64,000 nucleotides of DNA from Ignavibacteriales bacterium (GCA_026390775.1 JAPLFF010000007.1:1-64000), one strand, 5' to 3'; counted from the stretch's first letter, positions 43,185 through 52,733 are shown. Made by a program: numbers and translations. Notes: a model not told the origin generated them from the letters alone.

Positions 43185-44744
43185 CTATATACAACTAACT
43201 TTTATTTTCTTTTGGAATACTTCTTCGAACAAACCTTTACGTCTTTCAAGATTCCATAATTCAATTTCGGGCACGATTCCATTTTGACATTTTAGGGTCA
43301 GATCAATTGAGTTTTTATTTATTTCTGCTTTAATTGATTTTACCAGCTGTTTATGAGTGCGGTCAAAAGCATCAACAACTCTTAAAATTGCTGAAAGTTT
43401 TTTTACCACTTCTTGAGTTGCCGGTGATAACAAATTAAAATCTTCGTGACGAGACTTTGGATGGCTTTTTCTATGGTAACGCGCAGTATGAGCAATTATA
43501 CTGATTTCATTTTCATTAAAACCAAGCAGCTCGCTGTTTTTTATAATATAGAAACTATGCTGATGATGGTTCGTGTGCGAAATATGATAACCAATATCAT
43601 GAAGCATAGCCGCAGCATATAGATATTCTTTACATTCATCATCAAGCTTGTGCAAATTCTTTAGTTGATCAAAGAAATCAACCGAAAGTTTGGCAATGTG
43701 TTTACAATGCAGATGATCATATTTGCAAGATTCGGCAAGGTTTCTCACGCTTTCATTTCTGATATCAGACAAATTCGGCATTGAAGAATCTGCATGAAGT
43801 TTTTGCAGCGAATCTAGAATTATTCCTTCCCGTAGCGCATATCCCGATATTGTCAGCGTGTTGAGATTTAATAATTGAAAAATTTCTGAAAGAATAATTA
43901 TTCCGGCAGGTGCAATGTCCGCTCTTTTCTCATCAAGTCCGGGAATCTTTTTTCTCTTCTCAACAGTTTTTCTGCTAAGAATATCTTCTTTAACTTTTTC
44001 TAATTCTTTCCTGGTAAATTCAAAATTATTTAGGATTGTTCCCGGAGTTGAATTCCCTTTGCGCATGGCTTGAATAATAAAACCGGTTGACATTATTGTT
44101 CCCGATGAACCAATACAAATACTGAATCCCATCTTCTTGATTACAGATACTGCTTGGACCATTTCAACTTCAACCCATTTTTTACATTCTTTAATTCTAG
44201 AATCTGTTACAACATAATCCGGGAAAAATTTTTCAGTTAATCTAACGGCACCAATCTTTAGACTAATTGAAAAATTTGAAATCCCTTTATGACCGATTAA
44301 AAATTCTGTGCTACCGCCTCCGATATCAATCACCAAAGCTTTCTTATTAAAGATTGGCACAGCTTTCATTGTACCCAAATAAATAAGACGTGCTTCTTCG
44401 TAACCGCTGATAACTTCTATCTCAATTCCAGTTTCTTTCAAAACAGTTTGAATGAATTCATTCTTATTATATGATTCCCGTACAGCGCTGGTAGCCACAG
44501 CTCTTACAACTGCATTATGAGAATCAGCAATACCTTTAAATCTTTTCAGAGTCGCAATTGCTCTTCCAAAAACTTCCGGTTTGATAAATTTAATATTTCC
44601 GCTACTACCTGCACCCAGACGAATTACTTCTCTTTCTCTATCAATAATTTCAAAGCCACTACCCTCTTTTGTTTTCACAACAATTAGATGGAAAGAGTTC
44701 GTGCCTACATCAATTGCAGCCAAATTTTGATTATTGTTTTTCAT
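43185..44744 (-). CDS. Ppx/GppA exopolyphosphatase-type phosphatase with HD domain
   Basis: The 519-residue protein has an ASKHA ATPase-like N-terminal part: AIDVGTNSFHLIVV (phosphate 1), VIDIGGGSTEFLIG (phosphate 2) and CIGSSGTIMST. An HD-type domain (about 330-460) contains AAMLHDIGYHISHTNHHQHS and IAHTARYHRKSHP. Such enzymes degrade polyphosphate or pppGpp and feed the stringent response. It overlaps the glycosyltransferase upstream by 14 bases and closes the pgeF operon. Confidence 0.92.
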   Translation of the reverse strand: MKNNNQNLAAIDVGTNSFHLIVVKTKEGSGFEIIDREREVIRLGAGSSGNIKFIKPEVFGRAIATLKRFKGIADSHNAVVRAVATSAVRESYNKNEFIQTVLKETGIEIEVISGYEEARLIYLGTMKAVPIFNKKALVIDIGGGSTEFLIGHKGISNFSISLKIGAVRLTEKFFPDYVVTDSRIKECKKWVEVEMVQAVSVIKKMGFSICIGSSGTIMSTGFIIQAMRKGNSTPGTILNNFEFTRKELEKVKEDILSRKTVEKRKKIPGLDEKRADIAPAGIIILSEIFQLLNLNTLTISGYALREGIILDSLQKLHADSSMPNLSDIRNESVRNLAESCKYDHLHCKHIAKLSVDFFDQLKNLHKLDDECKEYLYAAAMLHDIGYHISHTNHHQHSFYIIKNSELLGFNENEISIIAHTARYHRKSHPKSRHEDFNLLSPATQEVVKKLSAILRVVDAFDRTHKQLVKSIKAEINKNSIDLTLKCQNGIVPEIELWNLERRKGLFEEVFQKKIKVSCI

Positions 44745-45825
44745 TTTTCTGTTTTTCTATTAAATAATTGAATAGATCCAAAATAGCATCAACAGATACA
44801 TCGGATATAAATTCAGATTTACGCAAAAAATATTTTGTTGGACCTACAGGCGCCCAGTTAAATGGATTTGTCGGACCAAAAATTGAAATTTGCGGAGTTG
44901 CAGTTGCACCTGCAACATGCATTACACCGGTATCGTTAGTGATAAACAGATCGGATAAACTAATCATCGCAGCAAGTTGCGGAATAGTTTTGTTCCAAAA
45001 ATTATTAACATTGCCAAGTTGCTGTCTCATAAAATTTAGTTCATCAGTATCAGCGCGTCCGCACGTAAAATAATATTTCATTTTATAATTTTGCTTCAGT
45101 TCATTAATCAACTCGACGTACTTAACTAATGGATATCTGTTCTGCAGTTTACCGGCGCCGATGTGAATGCCAACCAAAATTTCATCCGGTTGTTTGCCAA
45201 TTTTCTGGATAAAATCTTGAGCAAACTTAATATCATTAGGGCTAATCGAAATTTGCGAAGAATAATTTTTTGTTTTGATTCCAAACGGTCTAACTATATC
45301 TAGAATAAAATCAGAGACATGTGCATCCGGGCATTTACGCCAGTCTAATTTTATCCTGTGATTGAACACAAACGCGAGATTATTTTTATCTCCGTTTGAT
45401 TCTTTTGGACCAATTTTAATTTTCGCCTTTGTTAATCCGGTAAGGATACAACTTGTTAAAGAAACTGTAGCCGGTACAATTGCAAGATCCCAATCACGTC
45501 TGAGAAATTTTTTCAAACGATATATATAGTTTGGAAGTAAGAGTTTATTATTCTTGAAGATGAATATTTCATCAATGTATTTGTTCTTATCAACTGCATA
45601 ATAATTTTTAGGACTTGCAATTAGAGTAAGGTGGGAATCGGGATAAGATTCTTTCATTGCACGGAATAAAGAAACACTTGCCAACAGATCGCCAAATTGA
45701 TTGTGCTGGCAGATAACCAATATATTTTTTGGACTCCCGAGTGATCTATCAAAATATTCCGGAACCGCTAAAAATTTTTCTAAAAGATTAATGACAACTT
45801 TTCTAAAATTATCTTTAAGGGACAT
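44731..45825 (-). CDS. GT9-family (ADP-heptose:LPS-type) glycosyltransferase
   Basis: The 364-residue protein has the GT9 two-domain layout: NILVICQHNQFGDLLASVSL at the N-terminus, VGIHIGAGKLQNRYPL, then FITNDTGVMHVAGATATPQI and SIFGPTNPFNWAPVG at the donor site. It transfers heptose-type sugars to lipopolysaccharide core at the inner membrane. Its start overlaps the preceding 73-codon gene by one base. Confidence 0.92.
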   Translation of the reverse strand: MSLKDNFRKVVINLLEKFLAVPEYFDRSLGSPKNILVICQHNQFGDLLASVSLFRAMKESYPDSHLTLIASPKNYYAVDKNKYIDEIFIFKNNKLLLPNYIYRLKKFLRRDWDLAIVPATVSLTSCILTGLTKAKIKIGPKESNGDKNNLAFVFNHRIKLDWRKCPDAHVSDFILDIVRPFGIKTKNYSSQISISPNDIKFAQDFIQKIGKQPDEILVGIHIGAGKLQNRYPLVKYVELINELKQNYKMKYYFTCGRADTDELNFMRQQLGNVNNFWNKTIPQLAAMISLSDLFITNDTGVMHVAGATATPQISIFGPTNPFNWAPVGPTKYFLRKSEFISDVSVDAILDLFNYLIEKQKNEKQ

Positions 45826-46046
45826 TAAGATTTTTCTTTTGGATTTTCTGATTTTGTAGAATCTAATTCTTCAAAATGCGCTTCGATTACATCTTCTTTA
45901 TCAATTTTATATTTTGAAGGTGTAGTGTTTACATTTTTCTTGGGAGGATTATTTTTATTAGGAGCTAAAAAGTTCATAACATTTTTAATAGTTCTAAGAA
46001 CTAAATAGAAAATTAGAGACCAAAGAATAAATTTTAATAAACTCAT
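45825..46046 (-). CDS. Small DUF4834-like membrane-anchored protein
   Basis: This 73-residue protein has one N-terminal transmembrane helix (about 4-22). A Pro/Lys/Asn-rich cytoplasmic tail holds KEDVIEAHFEELDS, the short conserved motif seen in DUF4834-like proteins. The function is unknown. It is tightly coupled: four bases from the kinase upstream and one base overlap with GT9 downstream. Confidence 0.7.
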   Translation of the reverse strand: MSLLKFILWSLIFYLVLRTIKNVMNFLAPNKNNPPKKNVNTTPSKYKIDKEDVIEAHFEELDSTKSENPKEKS

Positions 46047-46049
46047 ACT

Positions 46050-46694
46050 CTAACCTTTGGCTTCTGGATTAAAATATTCGATGAAGCCCCTATCATCTCT
46101 GAAAATTTGTTCGTAAAGTTCATCAAAATCTTCTTCTCTGTTTACAAAATCAATTTCGGAGGTATTGACTATTAAAAGCGGGGTATTATTATACTTAAAG
46201 AAAAAATTATTGTAAGCTTCCGAAAGTTCACTTAAATATGCCCGAGTAAGATTCCGTTCTATTTGTCTTCCGCGTGTCTTAACGTTTGTAGTTAATCTAT
46301 CAATGTTTGATTGCAAAAATATTACCAGATCAGGCTGAGGAATATCTCTTTCCAATAGTGGAAAAATACTTTCGTACAATTTAATTTCTTCACCTGATAG
46401 ATTTAGGTAAGCAAATATCCTGTCCTTCTCAAATATGTAATCAGAGACAATATATTTGGAAAAGAGATCTTGTTGATTTAGCTGCTGCTGCTGTTTGTAA
46501 CGATTGATAAGAAAAAACATTTGCGTTTGAAAAGCAAAACGTTTTCTATCGTCATAAAATTTTTCAAGGAATGGATTCTCTTCGAATTGTTCAAGAATTA
46601 AATTCGCGCCAAGTTTATCACACAATTTCTGAGCAAGTGTAGTTTTGCCCGCACCAATTACACCTTCAATCGCTATGTATCTAATCTCTGACAA
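46050..46694 (-). CDS. Deoxynucleoside kinase
   Basis: The 214-residue kinase has the P-loop EGVIGAGKTTLAQ (about 8-20) and LEQFEENPFLEKFY with the substrate Glu. The YIFEKDRIFAYLNL region takes the place of the ERS motif, and TRGRQIER forms the LID. It matches the deoxyadenosine/deoxyguanosine kinase family of salvage enzymes. It starts one base after folK ends. Confidence 0.9.
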   Translation of the reverse strand: MSEIRYIAIEGVIGAGKTTLAQKLCDKLGANLILEQFEENPFLEKFYDDRKRFAFQTQMFFLINRYKQQQQLNQQDLFSKYIVSDYIFEKDRIFAYLNLSGEEIKLYESIFPLLERDIPQPDLVIFLQSNIDRLTTNVKTRGRQIERNLTRAYLSELSEAYNNFFFKYNNTPLLIVNTSEIDFVNREEDFDELYEQIFRDDRGFIEYFNPEAKG

Positions 46695-46695
46695 T

Positions 46696-47199
46696 TTATG
46701 ATAATCTATAATTAAGTTTTTGAATTATATGTTTTTCAATTAAAGAAAGATTAATCTCATTCAATTTCTTATTCAGAACCGGATGTACAAACTCGCCGGC
46801 AATTTCAATCAATGGAACAATAACAAAATCTCTATTCATAATATCGTTATGCGGCACCGTTAATATTTCGCTGTTATAAATTAAGTTATTATAGAAAAGA
46901 ATATCAACATCAATTTCTCTTGGAGTCCACCGCTTTTCAGATTCTTTTTTTCCAACTTTCTTTTCAATTTCCTTTAGAAAATAATATAGAGCTTCTAATT
47001 CGTAATCCGTATTAATTAAAATAGCGGCATTATAAAAATTGTCCTGATCTAAATTACCGTATGGTTTTGTTTCATAAACGGATGAAGATTTTGTTAACCT
47101 ACAATTTTTATCTTGGCAGATTAATTTTACAGCACTTACTAAATAATTAAATCTGTCTCCTTTATTTGAACCGAGACCAAGATAAACATTACTCCCCAT
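46696..47199 (-). CDS. folK: 2-amino-4-hydroxy-6-hydroxymethyldihydropteridine diphosphokinase
   Basis: The 167-residue HPPK has YLGLGSNKGDRFNYLVSAV, SSVYETKPYG, NAAILINTDYE and the signature RWTPREIDVDILFYNN with the metal-binding Asp pair. It adds pyrophosphate to the pterin before DHPS. It overlaps folB by 11 bases, so the two folate steps are translated together. Confidence 0.97.
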   Translation of the reverse strand: MGSNVYLGLGSNKGDRFNYLVSAVKLICQDKNCRLTKSSSVYETKPYGNLDQDNFYNAAILINTDYELEALYYFLKEIEKKVGKKESEKRWTPREIDVDILFYNNLIYNSEILTVPHNDIMNRDFVIVPLIEIAGEFVHPVLNKKLNEINLSLIEKHIIQKLNYRLS

Positions 47200-47557
47200 T
47201 TTCTTTGATCACTTCAGCTTCAACACAATCGAGTACACCGCCGACCGGAACACTATGTTTACGTACTCGCACAGCAATTTTTTTAATTTCAGAATATTTT
47301 TTTAAGAGAGAATCTGCAATAACAGTTGCAAGAGTTTCAATCAGATAATATTTCTTTTCATGAACAAGTTGATTTATAAACTTATAAACGTCAGTATAAT
47401 TGATCGTGAGTTTAAGATCATCTTTTTTTGCAGCGGAAGAAAAATCGGTGTAGATATCAACATCAGCTTCAAATTTTCCACCCATGTTTTGCTCTTCTTG
47501 ATGAGCACCATGATATGCATAAAATGAAGCGTTCTTTATCCTGATAATATTGATCAT
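47189..47557 (-). CDS. folB: Dihydroneopterin aldolase
   Basis: The 122-residue protein has FYAYHGAHQEEQNMGGKFEA with the catalytic-site Glu/Gly region, LTINYTDVYKF, ETLATVIAD and a C-terminal VRKHSVPVGG strand. It makes hydroxymethyldihydropterin for folK. Its ATG overlaps the EamA stop (ATGA). Confidence 0.95.
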   Translation of the reverse strand: MINIIRIKNASFYAYHGAHQEEQNMGGKFEADVDIYTDFSSAAKKDDLKLTINYTDVYKFINQLVHEKKYYLIETLATVIADSLLKKYSEIKKIAVRVRKHSVPVGGVLDCVEAEVIKENGE

Positions 47558-48471
47558 TTAGCAAATTTCTTTTTAGTTTGATAGTAGTTCATTAACCCTC
47601 TAAAGTTAGCAAATAAAATTCCGATTAGCACTAATGCGCTTCCGGCAAGAGTTTGAAAAGAAAAATTTTCTTTCATAATCAGCCAGCCAAGAATAACCGC
47701 TATTATCGGAGTAATAAACGCTGAAAGTGAAAGGATTACAACGTTCATCCTTTTCAATAACCAGTAGTATGTAGTGAATGTAACAAGTGTTCCGAAAAAA
47801 GCTAAAAAGGTAATGGATGCAACCGCTTTGAAATCAAATACCCATGTTGAAGAATTTTCGAAGAGAAATGATATAATTATCAAGATCAATCCGGCAAAGA
47901 ATAGAGGTATGAAATTCATTGAGAGTGGGTTTAAATGATGCCCGTATTTTTTTATCGTAACTCCGATAGCACCTTGTATTGAAGCGCTGATCAACAGAGC
48001 AATAATTCCCAGAAGTTGTTGTGATAGATCAAGCGATAAATTTTCTGAGAAGATTATTACGATACCGCTAAAACCTAAAATTGAACCAAAGATTTGATGA
48101 AATGTAACACTGTCTTTTTTAAATGCAATCATCGAATAAAGTATTACAAAGAACGGCATGACTGCAAATACGATTGATGCGAGACCTGATGGAATATATT
48201 GCTCTGCCCAATAGACTAATCCGTATGGGATTACAAATGAAAATAAACTCAGCACGGCATAAAGTTTTATTGAAAGCTGATCGGTTTGAAGTGAAATATT
48301 TTTTATCCGCATCATTCCATAGACAAATAGTGATGCAAGGAAGAATCGTAAACCGGCAGAAATAAGAGGTGTAAGTGAACCAAGCCCAAGACGAATTGCA
48401 AGCCATGTTGAGCCCCAGATCAAACAGATGAGTACATATCCCGCAGCGATTTTAAATTTTTCTGTAAACAC
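47554..48471 (-). CDS. EamA-family (DMT) transporter
   Basis: The 305-residue protein has ten transmembrane helices in two EamA repeats, with the family start CLIWGSTWLAIRLGLGSLTP and the second repeat FIPLFFAGLILIII through LGWLIMKENFSF. It is probably a metabolite exporter of the RhaT/YdcZ type; the substrate is unknown. It starts one base after the pgeF stop and overlaps folB by four bases. Confidence 0.9.
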   Translation of the reverse strand: MFTEKFKIAAGYVLICLIWGSTWLAIRLGLGSLTPLISAGLRFFLASLFVYGMMRIKNISLQTDQLSIKLYAVLSLFSFVIPYGLVYWAEQYIPSGLASIVFAVMPFFVILYSMIAFKKDSVTFHQIFGSILGFSGIVIIFSENLSLDLSQQLLGIIALLISASIQGAIGVTIKKYGHHLNPLSMNFIPLFFAGLILIIISFLFENSSTWVFDFKAVASITFLAFFGTLVTFTTYYWLLKRMNVVILSLSAFITPIIAVILGWLIMKENFSFQTLAGSALVLIGILFANFRGLMNYYQTKKKFAK

Positions 48472-49206
48472 TTATTTCCCTTTCATAGCAATTACACCAA
48501 GAGCGCGCCCGGATTTTTTCCCGTCTCTTCTATATGATTGTAAATATTCTACTTCATAACTGCATAAAGATGAAATTTCAATATGAGAATCTCGAATCCC
48601 TAAATCTAAAAGTACATCTTTGTTCATTCCAACTATATCAAGATAATGTTTATGATCAATACTTTTTAAATATGTACGATGAAAATGTTTTGCAACTTCA
48701 TCACCGACTTCATAATTCTTTTGACAAATAGACGGACCTAAATAAACAAGCAGATCGTTTGATGAACAATTGAATTGTTCTAATAGAATTAAAATTGTTT
48801 TCCGTAATATTTGTTTTTCAGTTCCACGCCAACCGGAGTGAACTGTCGCTATGATCTGATTATTTCTATCATAAATAAAAATCGGTGTGCAATCTGCAGT
48901 TGATATTGCAAGACCTATTCCTTTTTGAGTTGTGATCATTGCATCGCTCTCGCCGACAAGTCCAGGCTCGCTAACAATCGTAATTATATCGGAATGAATT
49001 TGTTTCTGGATTGCAATTTGTTCTGTTGTTAATCCCAGTTCATTGTAGAAAGCTTCACGGTTTGCGCGGACAATTTCCTTATCATCGCCAACAGTGAGCG
49101 ACATGTTAAAATAAAATGGCTCGGTACGATCCAATCCGATCTTTGTACTTAAGCCAAAAATAATTTCCGGAAATTTTTGAAAGAGTGAACTTTTAATTAT
49201 TTGCAT
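48472..49206 (-). CDS. pgeF: Peptidoglycan editing factor PgeF / purine nucleoside phosphorylase (laccase-domain)
   Basis: The 244-residue protein has the YfiH family residues: AISTADCTPIFIYDR, ATVHSGWRGTEKQIL and YLGPSICQKNYEVGDEVAKHF. The His-Cys-His zinc set is in place. Members hydrolyse purine nucleosides and, in E. coli, remove misincorporated Ser from murein precursors. It is the first gene of the eight-gene overlapping operon ending at ppx. Confidence 0.93.
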   Translation of the reverse strand: MQIIKSSLFQKFPEIIFGLSTKIGLDRTEPFYFNMSLTVGDDKEIVRANREAFYNELGLTTEQIAIQKQIHSDIITIVSEPGLVGESDAMITTQKGIGLAISTADCTPIFIYDRNNQIIATVHSGWRGTEKQILRKTILILLEQFNCSSNDLLVYLGPSICQKNYEVGDEVAKHFHRTYLKSIDHKHYLDIVGMNKDVLLDLGIRDSHIEISSLCSYEVEYLQSYRRDGKKSGRALGVIAMKGK

Positions 49207-49215
49207 ATTATTTTA

Positions 49216-49277
49216 TTAGACCTCCCCCATATCCCCCTCCTTAACAAAGGATGGGGAACTAAAGGGGGTCGTAAGGG
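49216..49277. repeat. CCCCCT/AGGGGG dispersed intergenic repeat
   Basis: CCTCCCCCATATCCCCCTCC, TTAACAAAGGATGGGG and AAAGGGGGTC form a GC-rich inverted repeat that fills the gap before the PLP-enzyme stop. Its composition stands out from the AT-rich flanks. It could act as a terminator, and resembles a repeat class spread in many environmental genomes. Confidence 0.6.
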
Positions 49278-49278
49278 G

Positions 49279-50601
49279 CTAAATTACTTTTAGTGATTCA
49301 TCAAGATCGAGCAAAATATCATCAGTGTTTTCAAGACCAATTGCCAAACGAACGCCGCCAGGATCAATTCCGCGTTCAGATAATTTTTCCGGCGGAACTA
49401 TAGAGTGCGTCATCGAAGCTGGATGTTCTATCAATGTGCGCGTATGTCCAAGTGAAACTGCAAGAGTCATAGTGTATGCGTTATCTGCAACGTAATCCAT
49501 AAATTTTCTTCCGTTCTCTTTGCTATCAGCAGGAGAGTTTCCTTTTAAAACAAAATAAAGCATACTGCCGGGCGCAAAGTTGCCGTTAAAATCTATCATC
49601 TGTTTCTTTGCAATTTCATAATTCTTAGAACCTGGTAATCCGGGATAATTTACGAACTCAATTTTGGAATGTGCATTAAGGAACTCTGCAATACGTGTAG
49701 CAGATTTAATTTGATGACGCTGACGAAGTGCAAGAGTCGGTAATCCATAAGTAAGTATTGCCCAAGCACTTTTTGTATTAAGCACTGCGCCAAAATCTTT
49801 TCTGTAAAGCAGAATTAAATCACGGTATTTTTTCTTCCCGATCACAACACCGCCCATATCAGTTCCAAATCCGCCGATTCCTTTTGTTAGTGAATGAACA
49901 ACAAAATCAGCACCCAATTCGATTGGTCTCTGGCAAAATGGTGTTGCGAATGTGTTATCCACAACAATCTTGATCTGATCTTCTTCATTGCGCGTTTTGT
50001 TGATATCTTTTACAACATTTGCAAGAGCACGAACATCAACAATCTCTATGTTAGGATTCGCTGGAGTTTCGAAATAAATTACTTTTGTTTTTTCAGTTAC
50101 AACATTGAGAATATTTTTAGGTTGTGTCAGATCAATCGGCGATACTTTAATTTTGTATTTGGGATACCAATTATTGAAAAGAGAAATTGTGCATCCGTAT
50201 AAAGTTGTGTGAGTAATAATTTCATCTCCGCTGTTTGTTAGAACACCAAGGATAGCAGAAATTGCGCCCATACCTGTTGCAAAACTTACGGCAGTTTCTC
50301 CCTTCTCAACATAAGCCAAATTTTCTTCGAGCATATCTTTATTCGGCTCACCGAGACGGTCGTAAATAAAGATCGGGGCATTATCACCAAGCAGTTCAGA
50401 ATTTGCAAATTGCATAAAACCTTGCGCACCGCGTTCAACAGAATCTAAACGGAAAGTTGTTGAGGATGAGATTGGTGCGGTTACATGATGCGAGTAGTCC
50501 CAGCTATCACTTACATTCTTACCATAAATAAGATGCGTATCCATTGAATATTTTGAATCATCAACTTGATTTTTCTTTTTTGTTTTAGTTTCGTTCGACA
50601 T
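49279..50601 (-). CDS. Cys/Met metabolism PLP enzyme (methionine gamma-lyase/cystathionine-lyase-like)
   Basis: The 440-residue protein has YDRLGEPNKDMLEENLAYVE, SFATGMGAISAIL, YFETPANPNIEIVD, VVDNTFATPFCQRPIELGAD and the PLP-lysine in VHSLTKGIGGFGTD. SLGHTRTLIEHPASMTHSIV follows, with ESLKVI at the end. It belongs with O-acetylhomoserine sulfhydrylase and methionine gamma-lyase enzymes. It has a longer N-terminus (about 35 residues) than the second family member at 52878-54011. Lyase versus synthase cannot be decided from sequence by eye. Confidence 0.88.
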   Translation of the reverse strand: MSNETKTKKKNQVDDSKYSMDTHLIYGKNVSDSWDYSHHVTAPISSSTTFRLDSVERGAQGFMQFANSELLGDNAPIFIYDRLGEPNKDMLEENLAYVEKGETAVSFATGMGAISAILGVLTNSGDEIITHTTLYGCTISLFNNWYPKYKIKVSPIDLTQPKNILNVVTEKTKVIYFETPANPNIEIVDVRALANVVKDINKTRNEEDQIKIVVDNTFATPFCQRPIELGADFVVHSLTKGIGGFGTDMGGVVIGKKKYRDLILLYRKDFGAVLNTKSAWAILTYGLPTLALRQRHQIKSATRIAEFLNAHSKIEFVNYPGLPGSKNYEIAKKQMIDFNGNFAPGSMLYFVLKGNSPADSKENGRKFMDYVADNAYTMTLAVSLGHTRTLIEHPASMTHSIVPPEKLSERGIDPGGVRLAIGLENTDDILLDLDESLKVI

Positions 50602-50691
50602 ATTGCCTCCATTTACTAAACAAAATTACGGAAATAACGGATGGGAATAAAATTGGTCGGAAGAAATAAGAATTAAGAAGTAAGTTTAAGT

Positions 50692-50711
50692 GTCACGGAA
50701 TGGTCCGTGAC
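50692..50711. repeat. Single REP element
   Basis: This is a perfect hairpin GTCACGGA-atgg-TCCGTGAC, identical to the REP units flanking the RayT gene about 1.3 kb away. Confidence 0.85.
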
Positions 50712-50737
50712 AGCAATTGAGTAATAAGAAGATTGAA

Positions 50738-50846
50738 GTTTGTCATTGCGAATCGTCATTCTGAGCTTGTCGAAGAATGATGATAAAGCAATCTAAATTT
50801 TCCGGCAACCTCGAAGGTTATTTGAAAACCTTCGAGGTTCTGAGAA
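50738..50846. repeat. Composite of two dispersed intergenic repeats
   Basis: GTCATTGCGAATCGTCATTC with TGAGCTTGTCGAAGAATGA belongs to the TCATTCTGA family, also found between nuoJ and nuoK. It is followed by CAACCTCGAAGGTT and AACCTTCGAGGTTC, an inverted repeat of 13-14 bases. No gene is present between 50602 and 50856. Confidence 0.7.
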
Positions 50847-50856
50847 CACCAGTTAA

Positions 50857-51744
50857 TTATTTTAAGAACAACATTTTTTTTGTTTGGATAAAAGAACCAG
50901 ATTGGAGTTTGTACAGATAAACTCCGGAAGGAAAACTTGAAGCATTAAACTGAACTTCATAGTTTCCAGCAATCTTGTACTCATTTACTAACTCTTCTAT
51001 CTCTCGACCAAGTAGGTCATAAACTTTTACACTAACTTGGCTAGAAGTTGAAATGGAATACTTAATCTTTGTTGTTGGGTTGAATGGATTAGGATAATTT
51101 TGCTCTAAAACAAATCCTTCTGGAATTCGATTTTCATCGGTGACTTTTGTTATATCCCCAAAAGTGTCATAAACGATAGTTTTTAGTGAATCATTGTAAT
51201 ATCCTCTCAAATTATCCACCACAATGTCAGCCCCCACATAACAAGAATCCTGAGTTACTATCTGAAATGCGATATAAAACCTAGTGAAAGAATTTAACCC
51301 AAAATCTTTAACCATTTTCATATCCCAAGATAATGCTTTCCAGACAAAATTCGAAGGTAAAATATGTTGAGTTCCAATAAAATAATACTTGTTTGAATTT
51401 TGAACGGCAATGTAAACATTTATCTCTTTTATTCCAGAAAGACCAGAGAGAAACTTACAATCTAGATATATTGTATCCGGAGTTGTAAAAGGTCCAGAAA
51501 AATCTTTATACCAAGTCACTTGGAAATTCCAATACGCAGGATATTTGGTACTTCCATAATTAACAAATACCTGCGAATTGTGGTCTGTAAAAAAGAAAGA
51601 TTTTGTTTTAGAAAAATCCGTCAATTCAGCCGATGGACCATATTTCCATCCATTTACAGACTGTACCTCCTGAGTTTGGCTTTGAGTTAAAACAGGAAGG
51701 CAGAAAAACAACAGAACAAGAAAATATTTCGATAGCGCTTTCAT
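50857..51744 (-). CDS. Secreted protein with T9SS sorting domain
   Basis: The 295-residue protein has a signal peptide (about 1-22), then a beta-rich passenger of about 180 residues (SVNGWKYGPSAELTDF, YPAYWNFQVTWYKDF) that resembles a carbohydrate-binding or jelly-roll fold but is not assigned. A T9SS type A tail follows (about 210-295; NYPNPFNPTT, VYDLLGREIEELV, KKMLFLK). It is exported and surface-attached. It is flanked by repeat-rich non-coding DNA on both sides. Confidence 0.85.
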   Translation of the reverse strand: MKALSKYFLVLLFFCLPVLTQSQTQEVQSVNGWKYGPSAELTDFSKTKSFFFTDHNSQVFVNYGSTKYPAYWNFQVTWYKDFSGPFTTPDTIYLDCKFLSGLSGIKEINVYIAVQNSNKYYFIGTQHILPSNFVWKALSWDMKMVKDFGLNSFTRFYIAFQIVTQDSCYVGADIVVDNLRGYYNDSLKTIVYDTFGDITKVTDENRIPEGFVLEQNYPNPFNPTTKIKYSISTSSQVSVKVYDLLGREIEELVNEYKIAGNYEVQFNASSFPSGVYLYKLQSGSFIQTKKMLFLK

Positions 51745-52014
51745 ACGCCCTCCTTTATTTAGTTTCCTATAATATACATTATAAGCAATCAGTCTCCTTA
51801 CAAATACTTTCGTCTATGAGGGATAGATGTTTCCAACTATTTTTAAAATGTGAAGACAAAAAAGGCAAATCTATTTTCTTTGTTCATTTATTCAAACAAA
51901 GTACCCCGAGTTAAAGAAGTGTTTTTGGTACTAACTCAACTTAGCGTAAAAGGAAATTTATGTCAATACTTATATTTTTTTAATAGCTACATATAGATTG
52001 CCTGTGGTTAGTAG

Positions 52015-52178
52015 TGTCACGGAATGGTCCGTGACATCAATGTGAATGGTCCGTGACACCAATGTGGATGCCCAGTGACACCGATGTGAATGGTCTGACA
52101 TCAAGCCCGGACGTCACGGTCCTACCGTGACGAAGAAAAGTAGCCCCGAAGCCACAGTCCTATCGTGGCGAAGAAAAA
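52015..52178. repeat. REP block left of RayT
   Basis: It starts with GTGTCACGGAATGGTCCGTG, then degenerating copies (ATGTGAATGGTCCGTGACAC, GTGGATGCCCAGTGACACC), then the second REP form GTCACGGTCCTACCGTGAC, followed by a decayed GCCACAGTCCTATCGTGGC. The same order is found at 52752-52873. It directly abuts the rayT stop codon. The 51745-52014 interval before it shows only AT-rich promoter-like DNA. Confidence 0.88.
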
Positions 52179-52733
52179 TTATAATTCAATTCCGGCTATT
52201 TCAGTATCAACCAAAAGAATAGAATGATCGTCATTAATATAATTTCTTGCACTTGAGTATTTATAGTCTTCAGGTCGCTCAACAATTCCCGCTTTAACCG
52301 GATTATTATGAATATACTTTATCTTTGTCCACAACATTTTTTGATTTCTTATCACTTCATCATCAAATCTCTTCATCCAAAATTTTCTATCCTGATCAGA
52401 ATATAGTTTTGCCTCAGCTTCAAAAACCTCATTATACAAATTGTTATGCTGCAGGTATTCCATAATATCCCACGCAGAACGCTTTTTAATATCCCGCATA
52501 ATTTCCGATATCGTTCCCGACTTAGGCTGCACTTCAACAATCCAATGGAAATGAGAAGGCATTATGACATAAGAAAGAATTGTAAAATGATATTTTGTTT
52601 GATAAAATTTAATATTATCAATTAGAAGATCACAAGCTTTTGGATCAGAAAACACATTGAGAAATTTAACTACTGTAGTAGTAACGAAGAAAAAATTCTC
52701 GTCGGTTAAATATGTTCTTCCTCTACGCCCCAT
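52179..52733 (-). CDS. rayT: REP-associated tyrosine transposase (RayT, Y1/HUH)
   Basis: From ATG 52733 the 184-residue protein has the HUH motif H61-x-H63 in YVIMPSHFHWIVEVQP. SEIMRDIKKRSAWDIMEYL and KIKYIHNNPVKAGIVERPED, then YKYSSARNY, are the RayT signature. These single-strand nucleases cut and rejoin REP hairpins and are mostly single-copy, domesticated relatives of IS200. It is bracketed by REP blocks in direct orientation, a classic REPtron. Confidence 0.95.
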   Translation of the reverse strand: MGRRGRTYLTDENFFFVTTTVVKFLNVFSDPKACDLLIDNIKFYQTKYHFTILSYVIMPSHFHWIVEVQPKSGTISEIMRDIKKRSAWDIMEYLQHNNLYNEVFEAEAKLYSDQDRKFWMKRFDDEVIRNQKMLWTKIKYIHNNPVKAGIVERPEDYKYSSARNYINDDHSILLVDTEIAGIEL

